Source of the DNA: Bisporella sp. PMI_857
Taxonomy: Eukaryota > Ascomycota > Leotiomycetes > Helotiales > Helotiaceae
Length of the DNA: 64,000 nt
NCBI GenBank assembly: GCA_021307315.1
Contig: JAJSPD010000112.1
Location: forward strand, 39,436 to 103,435
Direction of reading: 5' to 3'
Positions 12,456 to 23,296 of this stretch are shown one piece after another; the first letter of the stretch is position 1, and each line of letters begins with the position of its first letter. Below the pieces are notes generated by a model. That model was not told where the DNA came from. It did no database searches and worked only from the letters and a program-made list of their open reading frames with translations. Both the position numbers and the translations under genes were made by a program.

Positions 12456-15190
12456 ATGAGTTCAGTAACTACTGAATCCTCCGAGACGCGTCTCCCAGAA
12501 AGCGCACCATCTTCACCACCAGAAACCTCCCCCGACTCCCTAAAGATGGAGGACTTTACAACCGCAGAAGAGAAGGAGATGCTCGAGATCGAAACCCGGA
12601 CCGCGATAGAAAATGAGAAGGCAGAGGAGCGGCGGCGGAAGAAGCTCTTGCAGAAACGGAGGAAGGGGCATGAGGATACGAAGGAGGAAAGAGAAGCGAA
12701 GGCGCGAGAGCTAGACAACCTGCTGAGGAAGACGGAGGTCTTCAGTCAGGTGCTGACGAAGAAAACGGAGGTTCTGGGCAGGGTGGGGAGCGGGTTTGAT
12801 GGTAAGGCGCTGGGTGAACATGATCTGGAGATGGCGAAGCAGCCAAAATGCATGGTGGGCGGCACGATGCGACCGTATCAACTGGAAGGCTTGACGTGGA
12901 TGTATGAGATCTGCCTGCAAGGCATGTCTGGGATTTTAGCAGATGAGATGGGGCTGGGGAAGACGATACAGACTATCTCTTTGATCGCGCTGTTGAGGGA
13001 AAAGGAGAATTATTTAGGGCCGCATTTGATTATTGCCCCAGTCAGCACGCTTTCAAATTGGATCGAGGAGTTTGAGAAGTGGACACCCAATATCCCGGTC
13101 TTGTTATATCATGGGACCCCCGCTACGAGAAAGGAGCTGTTAAAGACGAGAATGATGAGGCACATTAGAGATGGGAGGCCGGATGAGAAGTTTCCGGTTA
13201 TTTGCACGAGTCCAGAGATTCTGATGCGGGATAACAGTGAACTTCAGAAAATATCGTGGGAATTTATAATCATTGTATGTTTTATCGTGTCATGTATTCT
13301 TCGCTAACTTCTATGCAGGATGAAGGTCATAGAATGAAGAACTCAGAGTCGAAACTGTTCCGCATGCTCAAGGAGTTCAAATCTGCCACTCGTCTCTTGA
13401 TCACTGGCACACCTCTACAAAATGATCTCAAGGAGTTATGGTCGTTGCTCAATTTCTTGCTGCCTATGATATTCACCAGCTGGGATCAGTTTGAGTCTTG
13501 GTTTGATTTCTCCGAGCTGCAGGACGAGGAGGGAACGGAAAAATTCCTCGAGGACAAGATGAAGCAAGATTTGATCAAAAAGATACATCTGATTCTACAA
13601 CCATTGCTCTTGCGTAGGGTCAAGGCTGATGTCGAGCACATGCTTCCTAAGAAGCGTGAATATGTTCTCTATGCGCCTATGACTAGAGAGCAGACCGACT
13701 TGTACAATATCATCTCTGACAAGACCTCGGATACACGGCAGTACCTAGAAGATAGGGTAGTAGAAAGGCTCACTAGTGCCACCAATACTCCCGCTATATC
13801 GCGGAAAACTAGTCTAATGTCAAAGACAAAGAAGCCCGTGACAAAGGTAGAAGATTCAGATACCGAAGAGGATATTCCTCTTGCAATCAGGAGTCGTCCA
13901 GCTGGTGTCTCGAAAGTCAGCCCGCCAAAAAATGCGTTCCAACAAATGATGCAGAAGAAAGGAAGAGGGTGTCCTCCAAGTTCTGTGAAAGCTGGCAGCA
14001 AGCGGAAGTCGGAAATAGTTGACCATAATACACCATCTTCGAAGTCAGCAAAGTCTAGCAGAGACTCTACCCCTGGAAGCATTCGAAGTGTACCAAGTGC
14101 CCGAAGTAGAAGAGGACGACCAACAAGGGCACGTGTCTATAAGGAGTCAGATGCATCGGATGAAGACGATCTTAGTGATGATGAGTTTGAGCAGAAGCTG
14201 GCGGATGAGCTGGCCGAGCAAGATGTTGAATCTGATGTGGAGGTCGACCCAGAAGAAGTCCACCGAGCTAAGATTCTGGAATTAGCAAGTGAGTAAATTT
14301 TTAGTGGCGTGTAACCTAAGACTAACAACGCCACAGAGAAAGAAATATCCACCAAGAAGCTTGGAAACCCGCTCATGCAGCTCCGATTAGTGTGCAACTC
14401 GCCCCATAATTTCTTTAATCCTTGGACAGTTGATTCCGGCTTACCAGTCGACGAGTCCTTGGTTACTTCCTCTGGTAAAATGCTTCTGCTCGATAGACTT
14501 TTGCCAGCTCTGTTCAAGCGCGGCCATAAAGTCCTTATATTTTCACAATTCAAAACACAGTTGGACATTCTCGAAGATTATGCCAGAGATCTTCGGAACT
14601 GGAAGGTGTGTCGTATCGATGGCTCAGTTGCCCAAGATGATCGACGCCGACAGATCAAAGATTTCAATACGAATAAGAATTTCAAACTCTTTTTGCTTTC
14701 GACCAGGGCTGGTGGCCAGGGTATTAATCTCGCAAGCGCTGATACTGTGATTTTGTTTGACTCGGATTGGAACCCCCAGCAAGATCTCCAAGCTCAAGAC
14801 CGCGCGCATCGGATTGGACAGACGAGACCAGTGGTTATCTTCAGACTTGCAACAAAAGATACTGTTGAAGAAGAGCTACTACTTAGTGCAGATGCGAAGA
14901 GGCGTCTAGAGAAGCTAGTGATCAAAAAAGGTGGCTTTAAGACGATGGGCCAAAAGCTTGATAAGGAAGAAGGTATGAGTAAGGAGGCTTTACAGGCTTT
15001 GTTGCTGAAAGATGGTGAGGTGTTCAAGATCTCGGGAGGTGAGAGCATTTTGAGCGAGAAAGATCTTGAGACTCTTTGTGATAGGAGTGATGCTGCTTAC
15101 GCTCGTGCGGAGAAGGGCCTGGGTAATGCGGCTGGATTTAAAATTGTGGAGACGAAGATGGGTGGGTTGATGACTACTGAGAAAGAGTAA
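12456..15190 (+). CDS. irc5: SNF2-family chromatin remodeller LSH/Irc5 (HELLS/DDM1 type)
   Basis: Exons 12456-13274, 13319-14288 and 14337-15190 give 880 aa. A basic/acidic coiled N-terminus precedes the ATPase. Helicase motifs are intact: I ([11 protein letters not shown]), II (DEGH, formed exactly at the first splice junction), III ([14 protein letters not shown]), V ([11 protein letters not shown]) and VI ([11 protein letters not shown]). The order [20 protein letters not shown] and the arrangement of lobes place it in the Lsh/HELLS subfamily, an ATP-dependent nucleosome remodeller tied in other organisms to DNA methylation, recombination and genome stability. The insert between the lobes (about residues 440-590) is Ser/Lys/acid-rich with GRGCPP and [10 protein letters not shown]-hook-like motifs. 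Introns are 44 and 48 nt. Confidence 0.94.
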
Positions 15191-15360
15191 AAGAGAAGTG
15201 ACTAAATAAACATGGCGTGTGATTTAGAATAAGGCGTTGGATAGGGGAAGCTGTGGGGCAGGCGTGTATAAGTAGATATTTACCTTACGGTGCCAATGAA
15301 TCATGGGAGTAAGAATTATTCACTCCAATTGTGTACTTATTGTGGCACCTGCGATCTGCA

Positions 15361-16053
15361 ATGGCATCGCCCACACCTAAATTTACATTTTACATCGCTC
15401 GAATACGCAACGATGACTTCAGGTATAGATATCAACCTACTCATACCATACATCACCAACTTACAGCTCAAAACCGCCATCAACTTCGACAATAAGCCAA
15501 CACCAACTGCATCAGAACGACCACTGATGCCTACCGAAGTTACCAAAGCCAGCAATGCATCCTCGCCTATTTTTCCTTCCTTTTCTGATCATCACCCCTG
15601 AATATTTGGCAAATCTCACCTATAGGTCTTTCTTCCCCTTCTCCCATCCAAAGATCTGCTTCATCAACCAATACCGTGCCACCCCCTCCCGACGGTTCCA
15701 TCTTTCCTGAGTCCTTATTTGCAGCTGAAGATACCTCAATACGGTGACATCAACATAAAGTTCCTGGCCATGACATTCAGAGAAGGGAGGAGGTGGAGAG
15801 TGGAAGCGCTGACTTGGGAGAGTTTGAGGGAATGGATAAACGAGATATGGCCAGTTGGGATTAAGTGCATCAAGTGGGTTGTTTGTACGGAGATTGGTGA
15901 GTTGCTCTCCCCTTCGTTAGGCGAGGGAGGTCAGAGATGCAGGTTTAGAGGCATGGCTGATTGCTAGAATATAGGCCTTGTGAAGCAGTTCGAGTGGTTA
16001 TTCTTGACCGTCGCTCTATATTGTGGGATGAAGCTGCTTTGGAAGAAGATTAG
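15361..16053 (+). CDS. Hypothetical protein, 3' exons supported, 5' structure unclear
   Basis: Two 3' exons are convincing: a frame running through about 15725-15896 (acceptor TTTGCAG, then LKIPQYGDINIKFLAMTFRE and later WINEIWPVGIKCIKWVVC) and an exon 15968-16053 (RPCEAVRVVILDRRS ... EED then TAG), joined by a textbook intron 15897-15967 (GTGAGT ... CTGATT ... CTAG). Upstream, ATG at 15361 opens MASPTPKFTFYIARIRNDDF ending at a possible donor GTATAG, and another open frame starts at 15413, but I could not connect either to the 3' exons in frame. Either a further exon escapes me or the 5' end is damaged. Function unknown; no family recognised. Confidence 0.4.
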
Positions 16054-16868
16054 ACGCGAGATTACCGTTGGGTTCATTGGGATTTGGCGCTAGGGTGCTA
16101 GGTTGTACCGGGACGGATGTGGTGTGGGATATGACGGGGTGTGTGCGAGGAAAATTGCCAGGACGGCGCGGGACAACTGGAAAGAGAGAATTCAGCAGCC
16201 GATATGTTGGGTAGGAGGCTCATTCTTAGGGAGTCATGGCACGAGCATGATATCCACTATCCGTATTTACACCCCCTAGGCTTCGCTTCATTCAGGGGCA
16301 ATCTTGGCGTAGATTTCAGAATCAGTGGTTTCTTTTTAACCACGCCAATCTATTATCTTTAATCAAGACATGCTTTCAATTTCAGCGCGGTTCGAGAACC
16401 ATGATCTTGGTACACATCCCCAATATAAGGTAAAGGGGAATTTGATAAATTTCGCATCCGCCTCGTCAGCAAGGACGGTCATTGGTCAAGTCAATTCCGA
16501 TTACTGAATGGACAAGCTGCAGAACAAGCTTTAAAACTCGAGGACTGAATAATAATTGATTTTTATTAGGATAACCACCGAATAGTTCGGCAATCATAGC
16601 TTGAATTGAGGTCAAATTGCTGGACCGGACGTCCGGTTGGTGGCGTCGCTCTCGCGGGAGCTTTTCTCTCGCATCACTATTGCTTCAATAATTTCCCGAA
16701 GCAGGGGACGATACTATTGAATGGTTTAATCCTGAGAGCTCGGACTATGGAGGTCCGGCATGGAATGATGGATTTGGATATCATATATAAGCTGGGCAGC
16801 CGCCCGAAGGACTGGATCATCCTCTAACTATCCTGCCTTGTGTTATTCACCACGTGACTCCAATCAAG
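16054..16868. other. Intergenic region before scytalone dehydratase
   Basis: About 800 bp without a credible gene; presumably the scytalone dehydratase promoter lies at its right end. Confidence 0.55.
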
Positions 16869-17498
16869 ATGCCTTCGTTCACATTCTCATTCGATGATAC
16901 TCCATCAAAGCCACAACTGTGGTCGAGCCCAAGGACCATCTCACATGAAGATTATCTAGAGTTGAGCGCATGCGTTTTCAACTGGGCAGACAGCTATGAT
17001 GCCAAGGTTTGAAGACCTGAAGACTTGAAGCAGCAATAACACGTCTAACACATACCTTAGGACTGGGTTCGTCTTCGCAGCATCATTGCTCCAACTCTGC
17101 TGGTGGACTACACCGATATCGGCAAGCCACGCTGGGACAATATGTCCGCCGCCGACTTCATGGCGATGGTGACCGACGAAGATTTTCTTGGTGATCCCTG
17201 TGTCAAGACGCAGCACCTCCTCGGCATGACCTGGTGGGAGCGCATCTCGGACACCCAAGTCATCGGTCATCATCAGCTCCGTGCCGCGCATCAGGTGTAT
17301 ACGGATGCTAGCTTGAAGGAGGTAAAGTTGAAGGGCCATAGCCATGCCACTAACGAGCATTACTACACGAAGGTGGATGGGGTGTGGAAGTTTGCGGGTT
17401 TGAAGCCGAAGGTCAGGTGGAATGAGCACGATTTTGAGAAGGTGTTCAAGGGAAGCTATGTTGAGGTTAGTGGGAGTGATTATGCGAAGAGCTTGTAG
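16869..17498 (+). CDS. SCD1: Scytalone dehydratase (DHN-melanin pathway)
   Basis: Exons 16869-17006 and 17061-17498 give 191 aa, the normal size of this cytosolic SnoaL-fold enzyme that dehydrates scytalone and vermelone in 1,8-dihydroxynaphthalene melanin synthesis. Sequence blocks match the rice-blast enzyme: ADSYDAKDW (active-site Tyr-Asp pair), VDYTD (second Tyr), GDPCVKTQH (His), HQLRAAHQVY (His) and DGVWKFAGLKP. In the GHSHATNEHY block the serine usually aligned as Ser129 in the rice-blast protein appears as Ala, while the Asn two residues on is kept. No polyketide synthase or hydroxynaphthalene reductase lies within the window, so the gene is not in a visible melanin cluster. The intron is 54 nt with branch GTCTAAC. 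Confidence 0.95.
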
Positions 17499-18513
17499 AG
17501 AGTGACAGACGTAGGAGCTACCGTATCGGCTAAAGCCACAATTCTAGTTTCGATTCTGGTCAATGTATTCTAAGCCTCTGTATGTGTGTAGTTCAGTCAG
17601 CGCAATATGATTGGTGTTGGATTTATATTCGCCTTGAAAATTATGAATGGTTGCAAAGCCAGCCATTATCGCTGTTGTTAGAATTGCGCATGGAGGAAAA
17701 CGCAACTGTTTTTTTTGTTCCGACCCGGAGACTCTCTAGAAATATATTCCCTTTAGACCAGAGCCCAGGTTTGTCATGTGCATCCTGAGGCTTCTTTGTA
17801 AATATCGTCGCTAGACTTGATATCCCAAGTGTTGGATATACAATTCGAGATCTAGGACACCTAGTGCTATTCAATGTTGAACAAAGCAACTTACTTATTA
17901 CTAAACCTAACATCAACTTGAAGCCGTACAACTCATTTGAAAGACAATAAATGATATACCGTTACTTATAGTATACGGCCATGGGGCATATTCTCTCTCC
18001 ACTCCTCATGAACCTACTCTACTCCCCAATATAAATACATAACTCGAGCCCCCATAAACCCACACTACTGCCTATATAGGAACTTTAATTTAGTTAATTT
18101 AACCCCCATGTTCCTTCCTACTACTCCTCCAAAATGCGGTTCATAGCGAGCATAGTGCCTTTATAATGAATGAACTCACTACATTCCCCAACACTTCTCA
18201 TGGACATGCTCTGCCAACCATAAAGCAACTTTATCTCCCATTCCATACCATATCTAGCACATGGGGATTGGCGCTGGCAGACATGGCCAAGTACCAAAAG
18301 AACCACTTAAGAAAGACAAACCTGCATGCGAGAAACAGACAAACTAAATATTAAATAAAGAGAATTTATTAACGAATCTTTCTCTTCGGTCCCATGATCT
18401 AACAAAAGCTTCCCCCCATCCTTCTAATTCTGCGCCATACCTAATACCCAAATATCCCTGACACCCCTTATGAACCACGAAACCAGCAGGCATAAAAATA
18501 TTATATGGGTAGC
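17499..18513. other. Convergent intergenic region
   Basis: About 1 kb between convergent genes. No coding signal, RNA gene or repeat recognised. Confidence 0.55.
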
Positions 18514-19385
18514 TTAAACCAACGCAATCCCGTTTTCACCTTGACTTCTCTCCCCAACAGGAGTCTCTGGCAGCTGAGTCTCGACACCCCTCCCACTCGC
18601 CCCAAAAACGATAGCAACCCGCTTCTTATGGTCCTTCTTACCCCTACCAAAATTAAAATTCACTTGCAACGCTACATCCTTTGGGTTACCGCCGTCAAAC
18701 GCTCCAAAGAAGAAGAAGGGTCTATAACGATATGTTAGTCTCGGCCTCCTATCCCAATACGCTTCAAAGCCAAGAAGTGCAACATGTGAAGGAAGGAAAG
18801 AAAGAAAGAAAGAGAGAAGAGAAATGAAACATACAATCCAATAATCCCAAACATGAACCCCTTAATCTCGTTGGCGTTGTTTGAATGCCAATTACCCCTT
18901 GCCACCGAGTACCCAATCACTGTGCTAGGCAGCAAAAGCCACAACAAAATTATATCCAGGACCAACGAAAAGCCCCATATAGTCGGGGGCAGCAGAACCC
19001 CGTCCGTCCCACCATCGATGCCTCGCCTCTGCAGCTTCACGCTCACGCAAGCGCAGGCGGAAAACGCATACTTGAGCAAGACGTAAGAGTTGCGCAGGAT
19101 GCCGAGGTAAAGGAAGATCTGCTGAGCGGCGGACATCACGTCTGCGCTGGAGAGAAGGATCACGGCTACGAGGTGGAAGATGAAGGCGAGGAGCCGGAAG
19201 AAGACGGTGAAGTGGAGGGCCGTGAAGCCGATTTTTCCCTCCGCTAATTCATCTTCGTCTTCTCCCACGCAGCCCTGGTGGAATGTTGAGGCTGGGGTTG
19301 CGTCGATGAGGGTCCCCTCGTCTGTAACGGAATCCAGGGATGCCTGGTCTTCTTCTGGAACGCGGTGGTAACTCGCTGATTCCAT
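18514..19385 (-). CDS. Small multi-pass membrane protein, function unknown
   Basis: Exons 19385-18835 and 18721-18514 (minus) give 252 aa. The intron 18834-18722 starts GTATGT, contains a (GAAA)n/(TTTC)n run, and ends with GACTAAC and TTATAG. Reading through it instead gives a false C-terminus. An acidic N-terminal tail of about 55 residues is followed by four hydrophobic segments (about 64-86, 92-115, 140-165, 170-190 and the joined FGIIG/LPFFFFGAF segment). The C-terminal 65 residues are hydrophilic and basic, likely cytosolic. The layout resembles small fungal membrane proteins of unknown function; I cannot name a family. The ATG at 19385 is chosen because upstream in-frame codons look untranslated. 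Confidence 0.75.
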
Positions 19386-19831
19386 TTCTTTTCCTCTTTT
19401 TCTCGGTGAATTAGACTTGAGGCTGGATTTTGGGAAGTTAATTTGAGTGGTGATAGAAAGGGTGAGGTGGAGGGTATATATCAAGATGTACGTGATGAAC
19501 TTTGGGGCTGTTCGATCCTTCGGGGGCAGTGTGGCGGAATCCGACGCATTGACTGACCCTTGCTATTACCCACTGTTCAAGGCCAGGCATAATTCTGATG
19601 CTTTGACAAATGATAGCCTGTAAATCACCGTCAATTTTGAAGTTTATACTGGCACCTGTTTGATATTTGTCACGTGTGCGCAAGCCGTTCGAACAACTTG
19701 CTCGATTAGGACGAAACACAAAATGGGTGATGGTCTTTGGTATCGATGGGAAAAAGAACGCGGGGGTTGTTTTGAATTTTATGGACTTTATGTGTCGACC
19801 TTAATCTAATTGAGCGATGTAGCGCAATATT
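19386..19831. other. Promoter interval of the small membrane-protein gene
   Basis: 446 bp between the 3' end of the MFS gene and the start of the downstream minus-strand gene. No specific site recognised. Confidence 0.5.
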
Positions 19832-21629
19832 CTAGACAGTGTATCTAAACCATGGGGCATTGTCCGCCAGCTCTATCTGTTCAAGTTCTTGATCTTCTGT
19901 GTAGCTAGTCTGTCCGGTTTGCTCAGCTATTTTATCGCGGCGCGCATTCTCGATTCGAAGGTATGTCGTCATGAAGAGGGTGAGAAAGAATGCCATGCCG
20001 ACGATTCCTATGAGGAGTGAGTGGCCCTTGGTGTATCTGTTTCAAGTGTCAGCCTAACTCGTAACTTGTTGGCCAATCCGACTCCATCACACAGCACTGC
20101 CGAACATACCTGGGGCCATCTCGTGAGATATAAACATATGAGGCAATAATTCCTCCACAGTTTCCTCCCATGACTTGCATCGCAACTAAAACTACATATC
20201 AGCAATGTTTCATGGGTTTGAGCAACATTTCTGGAAGCCCTGAAAGAATCGGGAGAAAAATAAGCCACTCACTTCCAGTGGCACGCTTAAGGCTGCCTCC
20301 GATATTATTTCCGTTCCAAGCAAGTCCAAGCGGAATCTGAGGATATATCCCGATCGCAGCAAAGACAGTCCCGGTGTATTGAATCTTGGGTCTAGCGGTG
20401 CTAACAAGTAGCGCGAAGCCAACAATGGCCACGAGCTGGAAGCCTAACAAGAATACACCTCGCTGCCTTACCCTATCTGCGTACCAGCTTGCAACTATCG
20501 TGAAGACGCATGCTACAACATAAGGTGGAACGCTCACTATCTTAGGTCAGTGGTTGCCAAAGCATTATGAAGCTTTATACTCACTGAGCTGAGCTTCATT
20601 TGCTGTATATCCCATATTCTTGATGATGGTCGGAAGAAACAATGCAAACGAGTATATTGGGCAGAATCCAGCCATGCAAATCAGCATATGAATGTAAATC
20701 TTCCAGTCTTTGATGGCCTGCCACACATATTTGTATGCAAATATGTTTGAAAGCTTTCCATGGTCCACAGCAAGTCGACGCTCAACTTCGGCACGCTCTT
20801 CGGGCGAGAGGAATTTGGCTCTAAGCAGAGTTACTGAATTTGGTCAGGCATTCAGATTTTGTGCACTTACTCAGATGGATAGTCATTGATGACCCAGTAC
20901 GCCGTGAAAGACACAAGTATGCTTATAAGCCCTTCGAGAATAAAGATCCAAGCCCAGGCGGCTTTCCCGCCCACGCCATTCATCTCTGCAATTCCACGTG
21001 CAAGGATGCCGCCGAAAGCGCCAGCCAGCGTAGCGGCAGAGAAGAAGAGCGCCATCCGGAACCCGCATTCATGCCTACAATACCACGATGTGATATAGAA
21101 ATTGACTCCAGGAAACAATCCGCCTTCGAAGATGCCCAGGAAAACTCTCGTCGCCATGAGCCCAGAGTAGTTCTTGACGAATCCTTGGCAGATCATCGCA
21201 AGAGACCAGAATACCATTATGAATGTGAGCCAAATGCTGGGCCGCAAGCGTTTCATCATCATGTTTGAGGGGATCTCGGCAGCAATGTAAAAAGGGAAAA
21301 GCACGGCGAGACAGTCATTGTATTGCAAGCCATGGAGATTGAGATCTCGCTCGAGGTGATCGAGCCTGGCATTGCCAATATTGGTACGGTCCAGGAAGCA
21401 CAGTCTGATATCGTTCAGTAACTCTTCTTCGATGGCGAGAGGATGCTTACAGATATATCAGAGAGAGGAAAGGAATGAGATGCCAATCGATCCTCCGAAT
21501 CAGTTTCTTGGTAGCGGCCTCATCAAAACCCTGAGCTTCAAGCAATTCAATGGAATTTGATACGGACGTATCCTTCGGCTCAACCGATTGAGCTTTTTCG
21601 GACAGTAGATCCTCTTTGGTGACCTCCAT
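19832..21629 (-). CDS. MFS transporter, anion:cation symporter type (Dal5/Tna1-like)
   Basis: Six exons (minus): 21629-21451, 21404-20871, 20820-20585, 20536-20273, 20185-20110 and 20036-19832, all joining in frame to 497 aa. The N-terminal IRRIDWHLIPFLSLIYLLCF and LDRTNIGNARL blocks are characteristic of the Dal5 family of the major facilitator superfamily, which imports organic anions such as allantoate, nicotinate, pantothenate or biotin precursors across the plasma membrane. Twelve membrane segments are expected; FPFYIAAEIPSN, the RVFLGIFEGGLFPG block and YWVINDYPSEAKFLSPEER before the central loop are all present. The terminal tail is acidic. The substrate cannot be told from sequence. 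A GATA-type motif lies about 100 bp upstream of the start. Confidence 0.92.
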
Positions 21630-21725
21630 GTGTAAGATATGAGGAAACAAGACAAGAAACACAACGTAAGAAGAGGAAAAAAGAGAGGAATTCAGGGTGC
21701 CACAGATATCATATATCTATTTCTC

Positions 21726-21730
21726 TTATC
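21726..21730 (-). promoter_or_regulatory. GATA-factor motif upstream of MFS gene
   Basis: CTGATAAG on the minus strand (plus-strand TTATC at 21726-21730), about 100 bp upstream of the transporter ATG. It matches the AreA/Nit2 HGATAR consensus, consistent with nitrogen regulation of a Dal5-type carrier. Single site, so weak. Confidence 0.3.
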
Positions 21731-21981
21731 AGCTCTACCAGCTGCAGGGTGAGATTTGACTGGTAGCGACTCAATACCGAATGTAGAGTCTAGTGTCACC
21801 CGACCATGCATTGTAAGCATTTTTTGGCTATCGGGTATAACGTGTACACAAGGTAGGTAGATTAACCTATCCAGCGTCACCCCGCTCGTCCAAGGGGAAG
21901 GTGCCACAGGTTTCTTCACGTCTGCGAGTACCTATCTCACCTCAGATCTAGATGCAAACGGAGGAGCTTACTGCATATTCA

Positions 21982-22008
21982 GGCATGGGCATGGGGCATG
22001 GGGCATGG
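21982..22008. repeat. GGCATGG tandem repeat
   Basis: Four closely spaced GGCATGG units separated by 0-1 bases. Confidence 0.8.
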
Positions 22009-22290
22009 TATCGGCAGTCGTCTGGGGACGGAGGGGAAAGTCAATATATAAGCTTTCCGGGGATGTGAAGCAGTTCCATTGGATCATCTACATCGGGCAG
22101 GGTACCATTCGGGTCTACGGTCTGGAGATGTCGTAGCCGACATGCCCGACAAGGAGCATGCCGATTTCAATAGTACGGAGCCAAGGGATTCTGCAGAGGG
22201 TATTCTTACGGATTGAATTTCGAGCTGAGATATGCCTAGATGGTCTATTGAGATAAGGTTCTGTAAGATGAAAATTGGCGAGGACGTTGA

Positions 22291-22330
22291 AAAACGCCTT
22301 CAAAACGCCTTCAACGCGCCCTCAACGCCA
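22291..22330. repeat. 11-bp degenerate tandem repeat (AAAACGCCTTC)
   Basis: Two perfect copies of AAAACGCCTTC followed by a diverged copy AACGCGCCCTC and a partial one. Confidence 0.75.
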
Positions 22331-23296
22331 TCCAAGCAATGCTTAGGCCGTAGCCATTCCCTTGGCAGCCTTGGCGGAAAGCAGGGTGTGGAGGTCACCA
22401 GAATGGAAGCATTTAGTATACCGAGATATGGCAATTCCAGATCTCATGAGCTGAATTTGGAACTTTCACGCTGAATAATGAAGTCGAGATATCATTATTG
22501 CAACTCGATAACTGTCAGGACAAGGCGTGGCGGGGCAATGGGCCAGCCTGATTATCAAACACTAAGTCAGCTGACTCGTATAGGATGATGGCTAGGGCGT
22601 ACGACAAATGCATATAGAGCAGGTTGAAGTTCCTCTTTTCTCTCAATAATCCGGAGATCCTCGTCATCTTCATTAACCCAGGTATCTCAGGAGGCAGCCT
22701 TGATGAGTTGGCGTGGCATACCTTTGGTAATGGCTGGCTATCCCTTCAAGCCACTTCGTCAATTTCTAGAATACCGATCATTTCGAAGAATTCTCCCCCT
22801 GATAGTGGGACCACTTTACTGCATTTGAAGGCGAAGTTCCGGCTGTATATATATGTTTTGAGTTTGCTACGATTGGAAGACATATAATGCATTAGTGGAG
22901 CGGGATTTCTGTCCAGCTCAAGCGTCAATCTTTACTCCAGATAAGTTCCGGCCCACACATCACACGAGACAGGGACGAATTAATAGAATCTGAACGGATA
23001 TTTTCCTCGCTTGGTTTTGTTCAGGTTATAAAGCCCCTTTAGTGGGAAATAAAAGGTAAGATCGAGGATAGGAACTTCATACTTATCACGGGTTCAAAAC
23101 GGAGAGACGTAACTTGGAATCATTTGTTATAACTAAGCAAAGAAACAAATATTAATAACGAGAAGAAATGACCACGTATCCCGAAAGCCTCATGCTGCAT
23201 TGACAGGTGTCTTATTAAGCTGTGTACAGAATTGAATACTGCTACAGAACGCCGTGGGGATGGAACCGTGCCACCGATTTCATATATATTTCCTTT

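Larger units (their letters stand above)
21630..23296. other. Long intergenic region with short tandem repeats
   Basis: About 1.7 kb between two minus-strand genes, holding the MFS promoter at the left. Two small tandem repeats lie at 21982-22008 and 22291-22330. No gene found; the open frame at 22624-22887 has no coding features I trust. Confidence 0.55.

Noticed and set aside
20840..21268. 142-codon plus-strand frame inside the MFS gene
   Set aside because: Antisense shadow of the transporter's second exon.
23080..23100. GGTTCAAAAC as a tRNA B-box
   Set aside because: No matching A-box or cloverleaf stems around it.
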